7,680 nucleotides of DNA, taken from NCBI GenBank assembly GCA_012270695.1, contig JAAXHV010000379.1, positions 1-7,680 on the forward strand, written 5' to 3'. Within the stretch, counting starts at the first letter, position 1. Every line of letters starts with the position of its first letter. This stretch comes from Gammaproteobacteria bacterium (GTDB lineage: Bacteria; Pseudomonadota; Gammaproteobacteria; Eutrophobiales; Eutrophobiaceae). The translations under genes were made by a program, and so were the position numbers. A model generated the notes under the pieces. The model was not told where the DNA came from and made no database searches. It saw only the letters and a list, made by a program, of their open reading frames with translations. Positions 1 to 6,794 of this stretch are shown here, piece after piece.

Positions 1-704
1 GTGGAAGTGACACTGAAGTCGGCAAACCCGTCCTCATCCTCCGGCGCGCCACTGGTATACACAACCTTGCCATGACAGTCGCTGACCAGGACAAAAACCA
101 GGTCATCCCAGTTGCTCCCTTCCAGGGGGCTGCCGATGGTAAACGGGTCCCAACTGATAGCCAACGGCATTTCAGAATTGATACCGTTAAAGTCGGTCAC
201 CGGCTGACCGGACTGGGACAGGTAAATCGGACTCGTGTCCGGTATGCGGGTACGCAATTCCGGCCCGCCAATCCGTATCGGATCGAGTTGTAAATTTCCC
301 TCCGGTCCGCGTATCTCCCAGACATAATGATTGGACGCTGGATGTGCCGCTTCAAGCTTCGCCAAATCATCATAGGACTTTGATTTTCTTGTGTAGAACA
401 GGCCATTAGTGAATGCATACGGATCTTTTTCAGCGAAGCTTGCCAAGGGTATATCGCTACCCTTGACGTACAGGAAAGATTCTACATTTTTGATCGTTGA
501 CCTTTTCGCATAAATGACCTCCGCCAGAAAGTGATAATCCGTAGCTTTCAACTGTCCGTGATGGTCCTGGGTATATGTGACATATTTTTCCACCCAGGTC
601 ATATCCATGGCGGGAACCGGTTCTGAGATTGCCGGACGGGTACAAAAGCTGAAACAACCGATAGTTGCAACAAACAGGAGACATTTTGGAAGCCGGAAAT
701 GCAT
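1..704 (-). CDS. Secreted or envelope protein of unknown function, 3' end cut off by the window
   Basis: I do not recognise this family. The frame is open from ATG at 704 to the left edge (234 codons plus 2 bases, no stop), so the gene is partial. The N-terminus looks like an export signal: basic MHFRLPK, then a hydrophobic stretch around residues 8-21, and a plausible signal peptidase I site after V30-P-A32. The alternative is a lipoprotein processed at C17, but the box T-I-G-C is atypical at -3. The mature part is polar, rich in Asp, Pro, Gly and aromatics, with no membrane segment or known catalytic motif I can name; VLVSDCHGKVVYTSGAPEDE near residues 205-225 looks like a compact conserved block. 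A good Shine-Dalgarno GGGAGA (711-716) sits 6 nt before the ATG. It starts 26 bp after the sulfotransferase stop, so it is probably the fourth gene of the leftward operon. The signal supports a periplasmic or outer-surface location; the function is unknown. Confidence 0.82.
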   Translation of the reverse strand, partial: MHFRLPKCLLFVATIGCFSFCTRPAISEPVPAMDMTWVEKYVTYTQDHHGQLKATDYHFLAEVIYAKRSTIKNVESFLYVKGSDIPLASFAEKDPYAFTNGLFYTRKSKSYDDLAKLEAAHPASNHYVWEIRGPEGNLQLDPIRIGGPELRTRIPDTSPIYLSQSGQPVTDFNGINSEMPLAISWDPFTIGSPLEGSNWDDLVFVLVSDCHGKVVYTSGAPEDEDGFADFSVTS

Positions 705-730
705 AGACGTTCTCCCTGTTCAGGGCTTGG

Positions 731-2326
731 TTAATCGATGTTGATACCCGCTTTTTCCAGTTTATCAATCAGTGGCAGTAAATGCTTTTTGTAGTAACGC
801 CATTTGCCTGCCGATGAGTTGTACAACGGCTCTCTTACCTGGCTTGCGCTGCCTGTCGTGGATGCCTGTTCGTTAAGATAAAATTCAAGACAGGAGTCTT
901 CCCATTCCAAATCAAGATAATCGAGTAATTTCTCTGTTGCTTTTTTCTGATCGGCGACAATATCCTCATAGCGGATATCATACATCCATCCAGCCGGCAG
1001 TATCTTCCGCCAATGCTCCATCAACTTGTAATGTTCGATAAAATATTCGCCCAGTTCATCGAGATCGTACGTAAACGGATAAGCATTTTTAAAAAGGTAC
1101 TTATAGGCGGCAAAGCAGGTGTCCACAGGATGGCGATTGACGTGCACCACCTTGGCATGGGGCAACGCCAGATAAATTAACCCGACATAAAGGCTGTTCA
1201 GGGGGAGTTTGTCAATAAATCGGGGAGTATCCTTCAGCAGTGGCCTGACAGCGGTTACATAATTTTGACCCAGGCTGCGCATGTCAACTGCCAATGACGC
1301 CTTTGGCAAAGCCAACCGCGCCGGTTGTTTGCCCTTGTTGTCAGCGCCGGTCAGCTTTAACAGTTCCAGTGCAAAATCATTGAGTTCACCCGCGCTAATC
1401 ACCCTGCTGTGCGATGAAACAATACGCTCGACAAGTGTTGAGCCCGTCCGTGGCAGACCAAGTATAAAGATGGGCGCAGCGGATGCGTAACCGTGTCCTG
1501 TGGCAGCCTCCAGGGCTTCCCTGGTGAAAGCATCCGTTATGGCAGTGAAAATTTTAATATCGTCTTTCAGGTCATATTTCAGGTTCCTGCGTCTTAACGA
1601 AGCGCCTTTTTCCAGGTATGCAAATGCTTCATCGTATTCTTCAATGTCCTCAAGTTCTTTCGACACGGCATAGGCAACCTGAACCGCTCCGCGCCAGTTT
1701 TTAACCCCTTTTTCCAGGCGCTCCTTTAATTCCTTTATATGATTATCGCCCCTTGTCTGCCTGCGTAGCGATGCGCGCAGGTTAAGCATTTCATAATCGT
1801 GAGGATCCGCTGCCAGGGCTTTGTTACACGCCTCTTCGGCTTTGTCTATGTCACCGAGGAAGCGATAGACCGAAGCCAGGCCGCGTTGCAACTCATTACG
1901 GTTCGGCTGTATTGCTTCAGCTTTTTTATACCAGGCAAGCGCGCCTTCATGGTCATCGCAACGCACCAATACGGAGGCCAGCATCAACTGCTCATCAACT
2001 TCCGTCACCCCGGATTTTGCGGCGGCGTCGACAGACTGTTTCGCCTCTGTGACAAACCCGGCCAGAATAGCGCAGCGCGCCCGCTGCACGTAGCGCCTGA
2101 CATTATGCACATCCAGCTTGACCGCACGGTTTACTTCGCTCCAGGCGTGCCTTATCTTGCCCTGGCGTAAAGATATCTCACTTGCCAATGCCCATACCGC
2201 AGCAATGGAGTCATGGGTCGTCTTGAGTTTTGCGATTGTTGCCTCTGCTGCCGGCAGATTTCCGTGTTCCATCAGTGTCGACGCCGACGCCAGTTGATCG
2301 TTCAAACTGCGGGCACTGTTTTCCAT
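731..2326 (-). CDS. TPR-repeat sulfotransferase family protein
   Basis: A 531-residue protein with an N-terminal TPR superhelix (about residues 10-250; clear helical pairs such as AEEACNKALAADP at 163-175) and a C-terminal PAPS-dependent sulfotransferase domain (about 284-515, Sulfotransfer_3 type). The 5'-phosphosulfate loop is GLPRTGSTLVE at 290-300, K373 lies in IDKLPLN, the 3'-phosphate motif is NRHPVDTC at 397-404, and the C-terminal QVREPLY...GKWRYY block is at 496-512. These families move sulfate from PAPS to a hydroxyl or amine; the TPR part probably binds the acceptor, which cannot be read from sequence. No signal peptide or membrane segment is visible, so it is likely cytoplasmic. 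The start overlaps the upstream stop (TAATG), indicating translational coupling with the racemase-like gene. The function call is strong; the acceptor is unknown, and tyrosine, a lipid, a glycan or a small molecule are all possible. Confidence 0.9.
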   Translation of the reverse strand: MENSARSLNDQLASASTLMEHGNLPAAEATIAKLKTTHDSIAAVWALASEISLRQGKIRHAWSEVNRAVKLDVHNVRRYVQRARCAILAGFVTEAKQSVDAAAKSGVTEVDEQLMLASVLVRCDDHEGALAWYKKAEAIQPNRNELQRGLASVYRFLGDIDKAEEACNKALAADPHDYEMLNLRASLRRQTRGDNHIKELKERLEKGVKNWRGAVQVAYAVSKELEDIEEYDEAFAYLEKGASLRRRNLKYDLKDDIKIFTAITDAFTREALEAATGHGYASAAPIFILGLPRTGSTLVERIVSSHSRVISAGELNDFALELLKLTGADNKGKQPARLALPKASLAVDMRSLGQNYVTAVRPLLKDTPRFIDKLPLNSLYVGLIYLALPHAKVVHVNRHPVDTCFAAYKYLFKNAYPFTYDLDELGEYFIEHYKLMEHWRKILPAGWMYDIRYEDIVADQKKATEKLLDYLDLEWEDSCLEFYLNEQASTTGSASQVREPLYNSSAGKWRYYKKHLLPLIDKLEKAGINID

Positions 2327-2997
2327 TATCCCTGCCGGACGCGATGTCTGACCAGTTCAGTCGCCAGGGAAAGTGTGCATTGTACGGATTCGAGGACGGG
2401 CACAGTCAGGTGCGTACGCAAATGATCGATAACTGTCAAACTGCCGTAACCTACGATCACGTCTGCTTTGTCTTCTTTAACCGCAAGTCGCGCCTGCTCC
2501 AGCATTTTCCCGGGCAAATCGTCCCGTTCGGCGGCAAAATCCAGACTGGTAGATTGAACCGCGCGTATCGAGGCCAGCTTGTCCTGAAAACCATATTTAC
2601 GCACCAGATCTTCAAATACGTTAAACCTGATCAACCCCGAGGTTGTTTTGTTCGGCAGTAAAACGCTGATGCGACGTCCCAACAGGGAACCCAGGTGCAT
2701 TACGGCTTCGCAATCCCCCACGACAACGAGCTTGTCCACGACTTCTTTCATGGCTTCAATTCCGGGGTCAAGCAGGCAACCCGTGGTAATGGCATCGAAT
2801 CCGTCCCGTTCCGCCTGGATCGCGGCCTGGACATTATAGGGCGCGACCAGGTCATGATCATGGACACTCATGATTGAAGTAACAGGGGCATCTGGCAGGT
2901 CACGAATAGTCACTTCAACGTCCGGGGCCGCAATCTCATCAACAAGCTCCCGGGTTACCGCCCCCCAGGACTCCAACCCGGCGCGCACGGCAATCAT
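2326..2997 (-). CDS. Asp/Glu/hydantoin racemase-superfamily protein, second catalytic Cys replaced
   Basis: A 223-residue protein from the first available ATG. Members of this superfamily (hydantoin, aspartate and glutamate racemases, maleate isomerase, arylmalonate decarboxylase) have two pseudo-symmetric Rossmann-like domains, each giving one catalytic position. The first is present: ITTGCLLDPG, with C74. The second, usually a GC(A/G)G(M/L) motif, reads IVGYGSL with Y184 in the cysteine position. A classical two-cysteine racemization is therefore doubtful; an isomerase, decarboxylase or altered racemase role is possible. Residues 1-4 fall in the middle of the first beta strand: the open frame upstream encodes SIRVCA directly before M1, which matches the family's usual N-terminus, so the true start is probably upstream at 3000-3044 (see separate entry). 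The gene lies 43 bp after the receptor stop and overlaps the sulfotransferase start by 1 base. The family call is sure; the substrate is unknown. Confidence 0.85.
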   Translation of the reverse strand: MIAVRAGLESWGAVTRELVDEIAAPDVEVTIRDLPDAPVTSIMSVHDHDLVAPYNVQAAIQAERDGFDAITTGCLLDPGIEAMKEVVDKLVVVGDCEAVMHLGSLLGRRISVLLPNKTTSGLIRFNVFEDLVRKYGFQDKLASIRAVQSTSLDFAAERDDLPGKMLEQARLAVKEDKADVIVGYGSLTVIDHLRTHLTVPVLESVQCTLSLATELVRHRVRQG

Positions 2998-3044
2998 CGC
3001 GCAAACGCGAATTGACCTGTTCAGGGGTAAGTCACCCTCTTCAT
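2998..3044 (-). other. Disputed start region of the racemase-like gene: CTG start or single-base frameshift
   Basis: The racemase frame stays open upstream of ATG 2997, and the residues it would add (NRSIRVCA) look like the start of the family's first beta strand. No ATG, GTG or TTG occurs in that frame here. Two readings fit. First, CTG at 3022-3024, 10 nt after a good Shine-Dalgarno GAGGG (3035-3039), giving (M)NRSIRVCAMIAV. Second, the ATG at 3042-3044, which overlaps the receptor stop as ATGA; it encodes MKRVTYP and then hits TGA at 3021-3023, but one extra C in the CCCC run (3024-3027) would join it to the racemase frame as MKRVTYPLNRSIRV. The second could be a real frameshift, a sequencing or assembly error, or slippage on the C run. 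I cannot decide between them from this sequence. Confidence 0.55.
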
Positions 3045-5434
3045 TGATAAGACCATTTGAGACGCAATCCGAAAGTCTGGGGTTTGATCACCCCATATCC
3101 CTGATCCTGTTCACCAAAAGTATCCGGTGAAGACACCACTGTGGTTGCCCGGGTGTTTGAAACATTTTCTCCGAATGCGGTAATACTGTAATTATCCCTG
3201 GCCCAGGTTATAGAAAGATTCCACACCGTGAAACCGTCAAGCGGCACAAAATTTTCAGCTGCCAGCAACGGTTGATCAATAAAGGCGGTGTTGGTGTCAC
3301 TGCGGTAAGCCAAATCCGTATAAAAAATAAGTTTTGATGTTGCCAGGGGATATTCGTACTGGAGGTGGCCGAAAAACGTATGCTTCGCTGCGCCCGGCAG
3401 TGTCGTGCCATCCGGAACTGTGGTCGCCGGATTGCCTGACTGCTGCTCGAACGGATCGGTGGTCTCGGCATCGATATAGGTATAGCTGACCCCGAAACCA
3501 AGCTGGTCGGTCAGGTAGCCATTCAAGTCCAGTTCCAGACCGCGGGAGCGGGCGCCGCCGATGTTATCCACAAAGGCGATTCCAAAAGGTGAAAACAAAC
3601 TTGATTGAAAATCCGTCCAGTCCACCCAGAATGCCGTGGCCGTGTAATTGACCTGCGCGTTCCAGGTGCCCTTGACACCGACTTCGAAGTTCTCCGCATC
3701 ATCTGACTGAAACCGAAGAATATCGGAATAATCGTTGCCAAACGGATCGATCTCCGGCAACTGGTTGGCCCCGCCTGCCCGAAAACCCTGGGACCAGGTA
3801 AAAAAGGCCAGCATGTCATCAGTCACCTCGTAAGAGGTATTGACCTTGAAAATTTCATCCGATACTTCGTTTTCCGTCGGGTTTATGCCGCCGAGCAGAA
3901 AATCGTCCGTCGCAGTACCGTAATAGAAAAACTCAAATGTCCGGGAGGCAAATGGCAGCGGGATGCCTGAAGTTCCATCCAGCTCCTGGTCGAAGATACG
4001 GACTCCACCGGTAACCTGCCAGCGATCGGTGATATTCAAGGTCAATTCGCCAAACACGGCCATATCCCTGAATTCCTGTTCGGTCCCGCCCGTGGCCAAT
4101 ACGTCGGTAAAATTCAAAGGAGGATTCAGGCCAAAATACGCATTGGTATAATCATTTACGCCAAACAGGGGTTGAAACAGGTCGAAATCAAGGTCGTTCT
4201 CGAGATAGAACCCGCCTGCCACCCATTCGATTCTTCCTTCAGTCTCGGATACCAAACGTATTTCCTGAGTAAACGTCTGTGAATTCTGACCACGGATAAT
4301 AGGCGATATAATGCGAGGCAAACCAAAGTAATACTGCGGAATATTGGTCCTTAAAAAACCGGATGATTCCGAAATGCTGTCTACATTAATCTCGGAGTAC
4401 GCAGAAGCCGACGTCAACCTGGCGAACCCGAGATCGAACTCCATATCAACGCTACCCAGTTGCAGGGAGGCATCATGCGGGTCGGTAAATGCCTTGTACA
4501 TAACGTACTCTTCGCCGGTTCCGTAGTTCGGGTTATCTTCATAGCGACTGCCCACTTTGGTCAGTTGATAATGGTAGTTCACATTCACATCCATGCGGTC
4601 GCTCGGTAGGAAACGCAGACTGACACGGGCAAAAGTAACTTCGGCGTCATTGACGTCTTCCTTTTCCGGAGCGTATGCAGGAAGGCTGCCGAGAATATCT
4701 CCGGGGTCAGCCAGCACCACCGCGCCAGGTTCTACGGGCGTGCCGGTCTGCTGTACCAGACCGACGGCATCGATGAAGCCGGGAATCTCTTCGTAGCCGA
4801 CAGAAGCCCGAAGCGCAAACGTTTCGTTGAGTGGAACGTTGACCGTGAAATTTCCCTCATAGCCGACATCATCAGATTTCTTGGTCAGGGAAGCTTCCGC
4901 ATTCACATCCAGCGTGAACCCGTCAAAATCCGGTTGATTGGGAATAAATCTGACTGTGCCACCAACCGAACCCGAGCCATAGAGTGTGCCCTGCGGTCCG
5001 CGTAACACCTCTACCCGGTCGAGGTCGACGAGTTTTAATGGAAAGAATACCGGGGTCTCACCCACGTAGGTTGAAACAGTCGCCTGGCCGATACGGGGGT
5101 TATCGTCCTCATTGCCGAGGTTGTTGGCATTCAACCCGCGAATATTGAAATTGTTCCGGTTACCCGACACCCGCGGTCCTTCATCGAATGAGCTCAAGCC
5201 CGGTACCATACGGAGCATCCCTGAAATATCACTGACGCCGGCCGCTTCAAGTTGGTCGGCAGACAAGGCAGTGATGTTATAGGGAACATCCAGCACGGAT
5301 TCTGTCCGGCGATTGGCGGTGACGACAACCTCTTCCAGTAGCGCTCCCGAAGTTGCCTCCTGCGCCTGGATGGAAGTGGACTGTATTGCCAGACCCACAG
5401 CAATAGCAAGTGGTTTGCGCACCAGCGTTTTCAT
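3041..5434 (-). CDS. TonB-dependent outer-membrane receptor
   Basis: A 797-residue receptor, a normal length for the family, that takes an unknown ligand across the outer membrane using TonB-ExbBD energy. The signal peptide is about residues 1-24, cleaved after SIQA. The TonB box EEVVVTA is at 34-40. The plug domain covers roughly 45-165, with RGLN at 99-102 and the conserved block DRVEVLRGPQGTLYGSGSVG starting at residue 139, followed by GGTVRFIPNQP. The rest is a 22-strand-type barrel with many alternating aromatic and polar strands. The chain ends KWSYQ, so the aromatic is next to last rather than last. The start is supported by a Shine-Dalgarno GGGGGA (5442-5447), 7 nt before ATG. It is the first gene of the leftward unit and is divergent from the amidohydrolase. 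The absence of siderophore-specific neighbours and the presence of amide-processing enzymes point to an organic substrate rather than iron, but this is inference. Confidence 0.97.
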   Translation of the reverse strand: MKTLVRKPLAIAVGLAIQSTSIQAQEATSGALLEEVVVTANRRTESVLDVPYNITALSADQLEAAGVSDISGMLRMVPGLSSFDEGPRVSGNRNNFNIRGLNANNLGNEDDNPRIGQATVSTYVGETPVFFPLKLVDLDRVEVLRGPQGTLYGSGSVGGTVRFIPNQPDFDGFTLDVNAEASLTKKSDDVGYEGNFTVNVPLNETFALRASVGYEEIPGFIDAVGLVQQTGTPVEPGAVVLADPGDILGSLPAYAPEKEDVNDAEVTFARVSLRFLPSDRMDVNVNYHYQLTKVGSRYEDNPNYGTGEEYVMYKAFTDPHDASLQLGSVDMEFDLGFARLTSASAYSEINVDSISESSGFLRTNIPQYYFGLPRIISPIIRGQNSQTFTQEIRLVSETEGRIEWVAGGFYLENDLDFDLFQPLFGVNDYTNAYFGLNPPLNFTDVLATGGTEQEFRDMAVFGELTLNITDRWQVTGGVRIFDQELDGTSGIPLPFASRTFEFFYYGTATDDFLLGGINPTENEVSDEIFKVNTSYEVTDDMLAFFTWSQGFRAGGANQLPEIDPFGNDYSDILRFQSDDAENFEVGVKGTWNAQVNYTATAFWVDWTDFQSSLFSPFGIAFVDNIGGARSRGLELDLNGYLTDQLGFGVSYTYIDAETTDPFEQQSGNPATTVPDGTTLPGAAKHTFFGHLQYEYPLATSKLIFYTDLAYRSDTNTAFIDQPLLAAENFVPLDGFTVWNLSITWARDNYSITAFGENVSNTRATTVVSSPDTFGEQDQGYGVIKPQTFGLRLKWSYQ

Positions 5435-5496
5435 AGTTCAATCCCCCCGTAACTCCCCCGAGACAACAGGGCAAATAGGATATAGGTCAATCGTAG

Positions 5497-5502
5497 TATA
5501 AT
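5497..5502 (+). promoter_or_regulatory. Predicted -10 box for the amidohydrolase unit
   Basis: A perfect TATAAT on the plus strand, overlapping the minus-strand -10 by four bases. No convincing -35 hexamer exists at 16-18 bp upstream and no TGn extension precedes it, which suggests that transcription rightward may need an activator. Start expected near 5509, leaving a leader of only about 22 nt before ATG 5531. Confidence 0.4.
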
Positions 5503-5508
5503 GTTACC

Positions 5509-5520
5509 GCATCCTGATGC
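5509..5520. promoter_or_regulatory. Candidate operator: perfect inverted repeat GCATC-CT-GATGC
   Basis: A 12-bp sequence with 5-bp perfectly complementary arms around a 2-bp centre. It covers four bases of the predicted minus-strand -35 and sits at the expected plus-strand transcription start, so a bound protein could repress both directions. Short palindromes arise by chance, so position is the main support. The regulator is not in this window. Confidence 0.35.
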
Positions 5521-5530
5521 AAAATAACAA

Positions 5531-6757
5531 ATGGCCTCAACACTGTTTACCAACGCAAACCTGTTTGATGGAGAAGCGGACGAGCTCAAGCAGGGTTACC
5601 ATATTCTCGTTGAAGGAACGGATATCCGTGAGGTGTCTGATCGGCCGCTCCGGTCTGCTCAAGCAGAAACAGTCGATGTAACCGGCAAGACGCTGATGCC
5701 GGGGTTGATCGATGCCCACGTCCACGTAACCGATCATGATGTCTCTCCTGCCCGACTTCAGGAACTGTCCCCGTCATGGGTGGCGCTGAAGGCGGCAAAA
5801 CTGATGCGGGAAATGTTGTTCCGCGGTTTTACTTCAATACGCGACGCCGCCGGCGCCGATAGCGGGTTGGCGCGAGCGGTCGAAGAAGAGTTGATAATCG
5901 GACCCAGGTTGTTTCATTGCGGTCGCGGCTTGAGTCAAACCGGCGGACATGGAGACTTCAGGGAACCGGGCAATGACGTTGACCCGTGTTGCTATGGCCG
6001 AACCGGGATGACAGTGATCGCCGATGGGGTCTCAGCAGTAAGAAAAGCGGCCCGGGAGGAATTACGCAAAGGCGCCCATGCAATTAAAATCATGGCTTCC
6101 GGTGGAGTCACTTCCCCGTCCGACCCACTCCTGGGGCTGCAATATTCCGAAGATGAAATACGCGCGGCCGTTGAAGAGGCTGAACACCGGGGGACCTACG
6201 TGCTTGCCCATAGCTATAGTGATGAAGCGATCAACAGGGTCTTGAAATGCGGCGTTCGATCGGTGGAACACGCCAATTTCATTGAATTGAATACGGCAGA
6301 ATTCGCTGAGCGCGCAGGCGCCTTCGTTATTCCGACCCTGGTAACCTACCAGGCGATGATTAGCCGCGGGAAAGAAATCGGTTTACCCGGGTACAGTATG
6401 AAAAAAGTTTCCGAGGTACACCAGGCCGGCCTGAAGAGTCTTGAACATTTAAAGCAAGCAGGAACCAATACCGGGTTCGGGACGGACTTGTTTGGTCCTC
6501 TGCATGATATGCAGTCCGATGAATTCCGGATCCGCGCCGAGGTGCTCTCGCCTTTTGAGATACTGGCGTCGGCAACGAAAACCAACGCAGAACTTCTGAA
6601 CATGTACCCGAAACTGGGTTGCATCAGACCGGGCGCCCTGGCAGACATACTCATCGTCGACGGCAACCCGTTGCGCAATCTCTCATTGCTGCAACACCCG
6701 CACCGCGCTCTGACTCATATCATGAAGTCCGGCAGGTTTTACAAGCGTCCGGATTAG
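5531..6757 (+). CDS. Metal-dependent amidohydrolase (imidazolonepropionase/prolidase-like)
   Basis: A 408-residue cytoplasmic hydrolase of the amidohydrolase superfamily (Amidohydro_1), full length, no signal peptide. It has the composite N- and C-terminal beta-sandwich (about 1-57 and 360-408) around a TIM barrel. Binuclear metal-site residues are all visible: H63 and H65 (DAHVHV), K186 (IKIMASGGV, the usual carboxylated lysine), H227 (LAHSYS), H247 (VEHANF) and D319 (FGTDL). The TGGHGD segment at 137-142 is shared with the Xaa-Pro dipeptidase and N-acyl-amino-acid hydrolase groups of this superfamily. Expected reaction: hydrolysis of an amide or peptide bond, perhaps opening a cyclic amide; the exact substrate is not readable. 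The start is the first ATG after an in-frame stop at 5525-5527, and no clear Shine-Dalgarno precedes it. It is divergent from the receptor and 37 bp upstream of the HyuA-type gene, probably co-transcribed with it. Confidence 0.93.
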   Translation: MASTLFTNANLFDGEADELKQGYHILVEGTDIREVSDRPLRSAQAETVDVTGKTLMPGLIDAHVHVTDHDVSPARLQELSPSWVALKAAKLMREMLFRGFTSIRDAAGADSGLARAVEEELIIGPRLFHCGRGLSQTGGHGDFREPGNDVDPCCYGRTGMTVIADGVSAVRKAAREELRKGAHAIKIMASGGVTSPSDPLLGLQYSEDEIRAAVEEAEHRGTYVLAHSYSDEAINRVLKCGVRSVEHANFIELNTAEFAERAGAFVIPTLVTYQAMISRGKEIGLPGYSMKKVSEVHQAGLKSLEHLKQAGTNTGFGTDLFGPLHDMQSDEFRIRAEVLSPFEILASATKTNAELLNMYPKLGCIRPGALADILIVDGNPLRNLSLLQHPHRALTHIMKSGRFYKRPD

Positions 6758-6775
6758 CCGGCACTCACCGGGCTA
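6755..6775 (+). other. GC-rich hairpin spanning the amidohydrolase stop codon
   Basis: TAGCCGG (6755-6761), a 6-nt loop CACTCA, then CCGGGCTA (6768-6775) forms a 7-bp stem with one bulged G; the stop codon is part of the stem. No T run follows, so it is not a standard intrinsic terminator. It could stabilise the upstream message end or tune expression of the downstream gene. It may also be chance. Confidence 0.3.
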
Positions 6776-6794
6776 GATCAAAGAGCGATAACCA

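Larger units (their letters stand above)
5495..5522 (-). promoter_or_regulatory. Predicted sigma-70 promoter of the receptor operon
   Basis: On the minus strand, -35 TTGCAT (5517-5522, 4 of 6 matches to TTGACA), a 16-bp spacer and -10 TATACT (5495-5500, 5 of 6 matches to TATAAT). Transcription would begin near 5488, giving a leader of about 54 nt before ATG 5434. Prediction from consensus matching by eye. Confidence 0.5.
5435..5530. promoter_or_regulatory. Shared divergent control region
   Basis: This 96-bp gap separates the start codons of the receptor (minus) and the amidohydrolase (plus) and is the only place in the window where both transcription units can begin. It contains promoter-like elements on both strands with overlapping -10 boxes, a short perfect palindrome, and two C-rich blocks near the receptor end, of which the inner one supplies the receptor's Shine-Dalgarno. 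No regulator gene is inside the window. Confidence 0.7.

Noticed and set aside
457..768. 103-codon minus-strand open frame across the sulfotransferase/secreted-protein junction
   Set aside because: It overlaps both the sulfotransferase end and the secreted protein in another frame; the latter has the signal peptide and Shine-Dalgarno, so this is a shadow frame.
1799..2170. 123-codon plus-strand open frame
   Set aside because: Fully antisense to the TPR region of the sulfotransferase with no recognisable domain.
2230..2661. 143-codon plus-strand open frame
   Set aside because: Antisense to the sulfotransferase start and racemase-like gene, Cys- and Arg-rich low-plausibility protein, no ribosome site; a shadow frame.
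5443..5458. C-rich direct repeat (CCCCCC GTAACT CCCCC) as an operator or repeat element
   Set aside because: The inner block is explained as the receptor's Shine-Dalgarno on the minus strand; the outer copy is short and low-complexity.
5501..5527. Possible upstream peptide MLPHPDAK in frame with the amidohydrolase
   Set aside because: Its ATG overlaps the predicted -10 box, so it would not be transcribed from that promoter, and it has no ribosome site.
6346..6678. 110-codon minus-strand open frame
   Set aside because: Fully antisense to the C-terminal half of the amidohydrolase, which has complete catalytic motifs.
6755..6775. Intrinsic terminator between amidohydrolase and HyuA-type gene
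   Set aside because: The hairpin is present but is not followed by a T run, and the next gene starts 20 bp later on the same strand; kept only as a hairpin.
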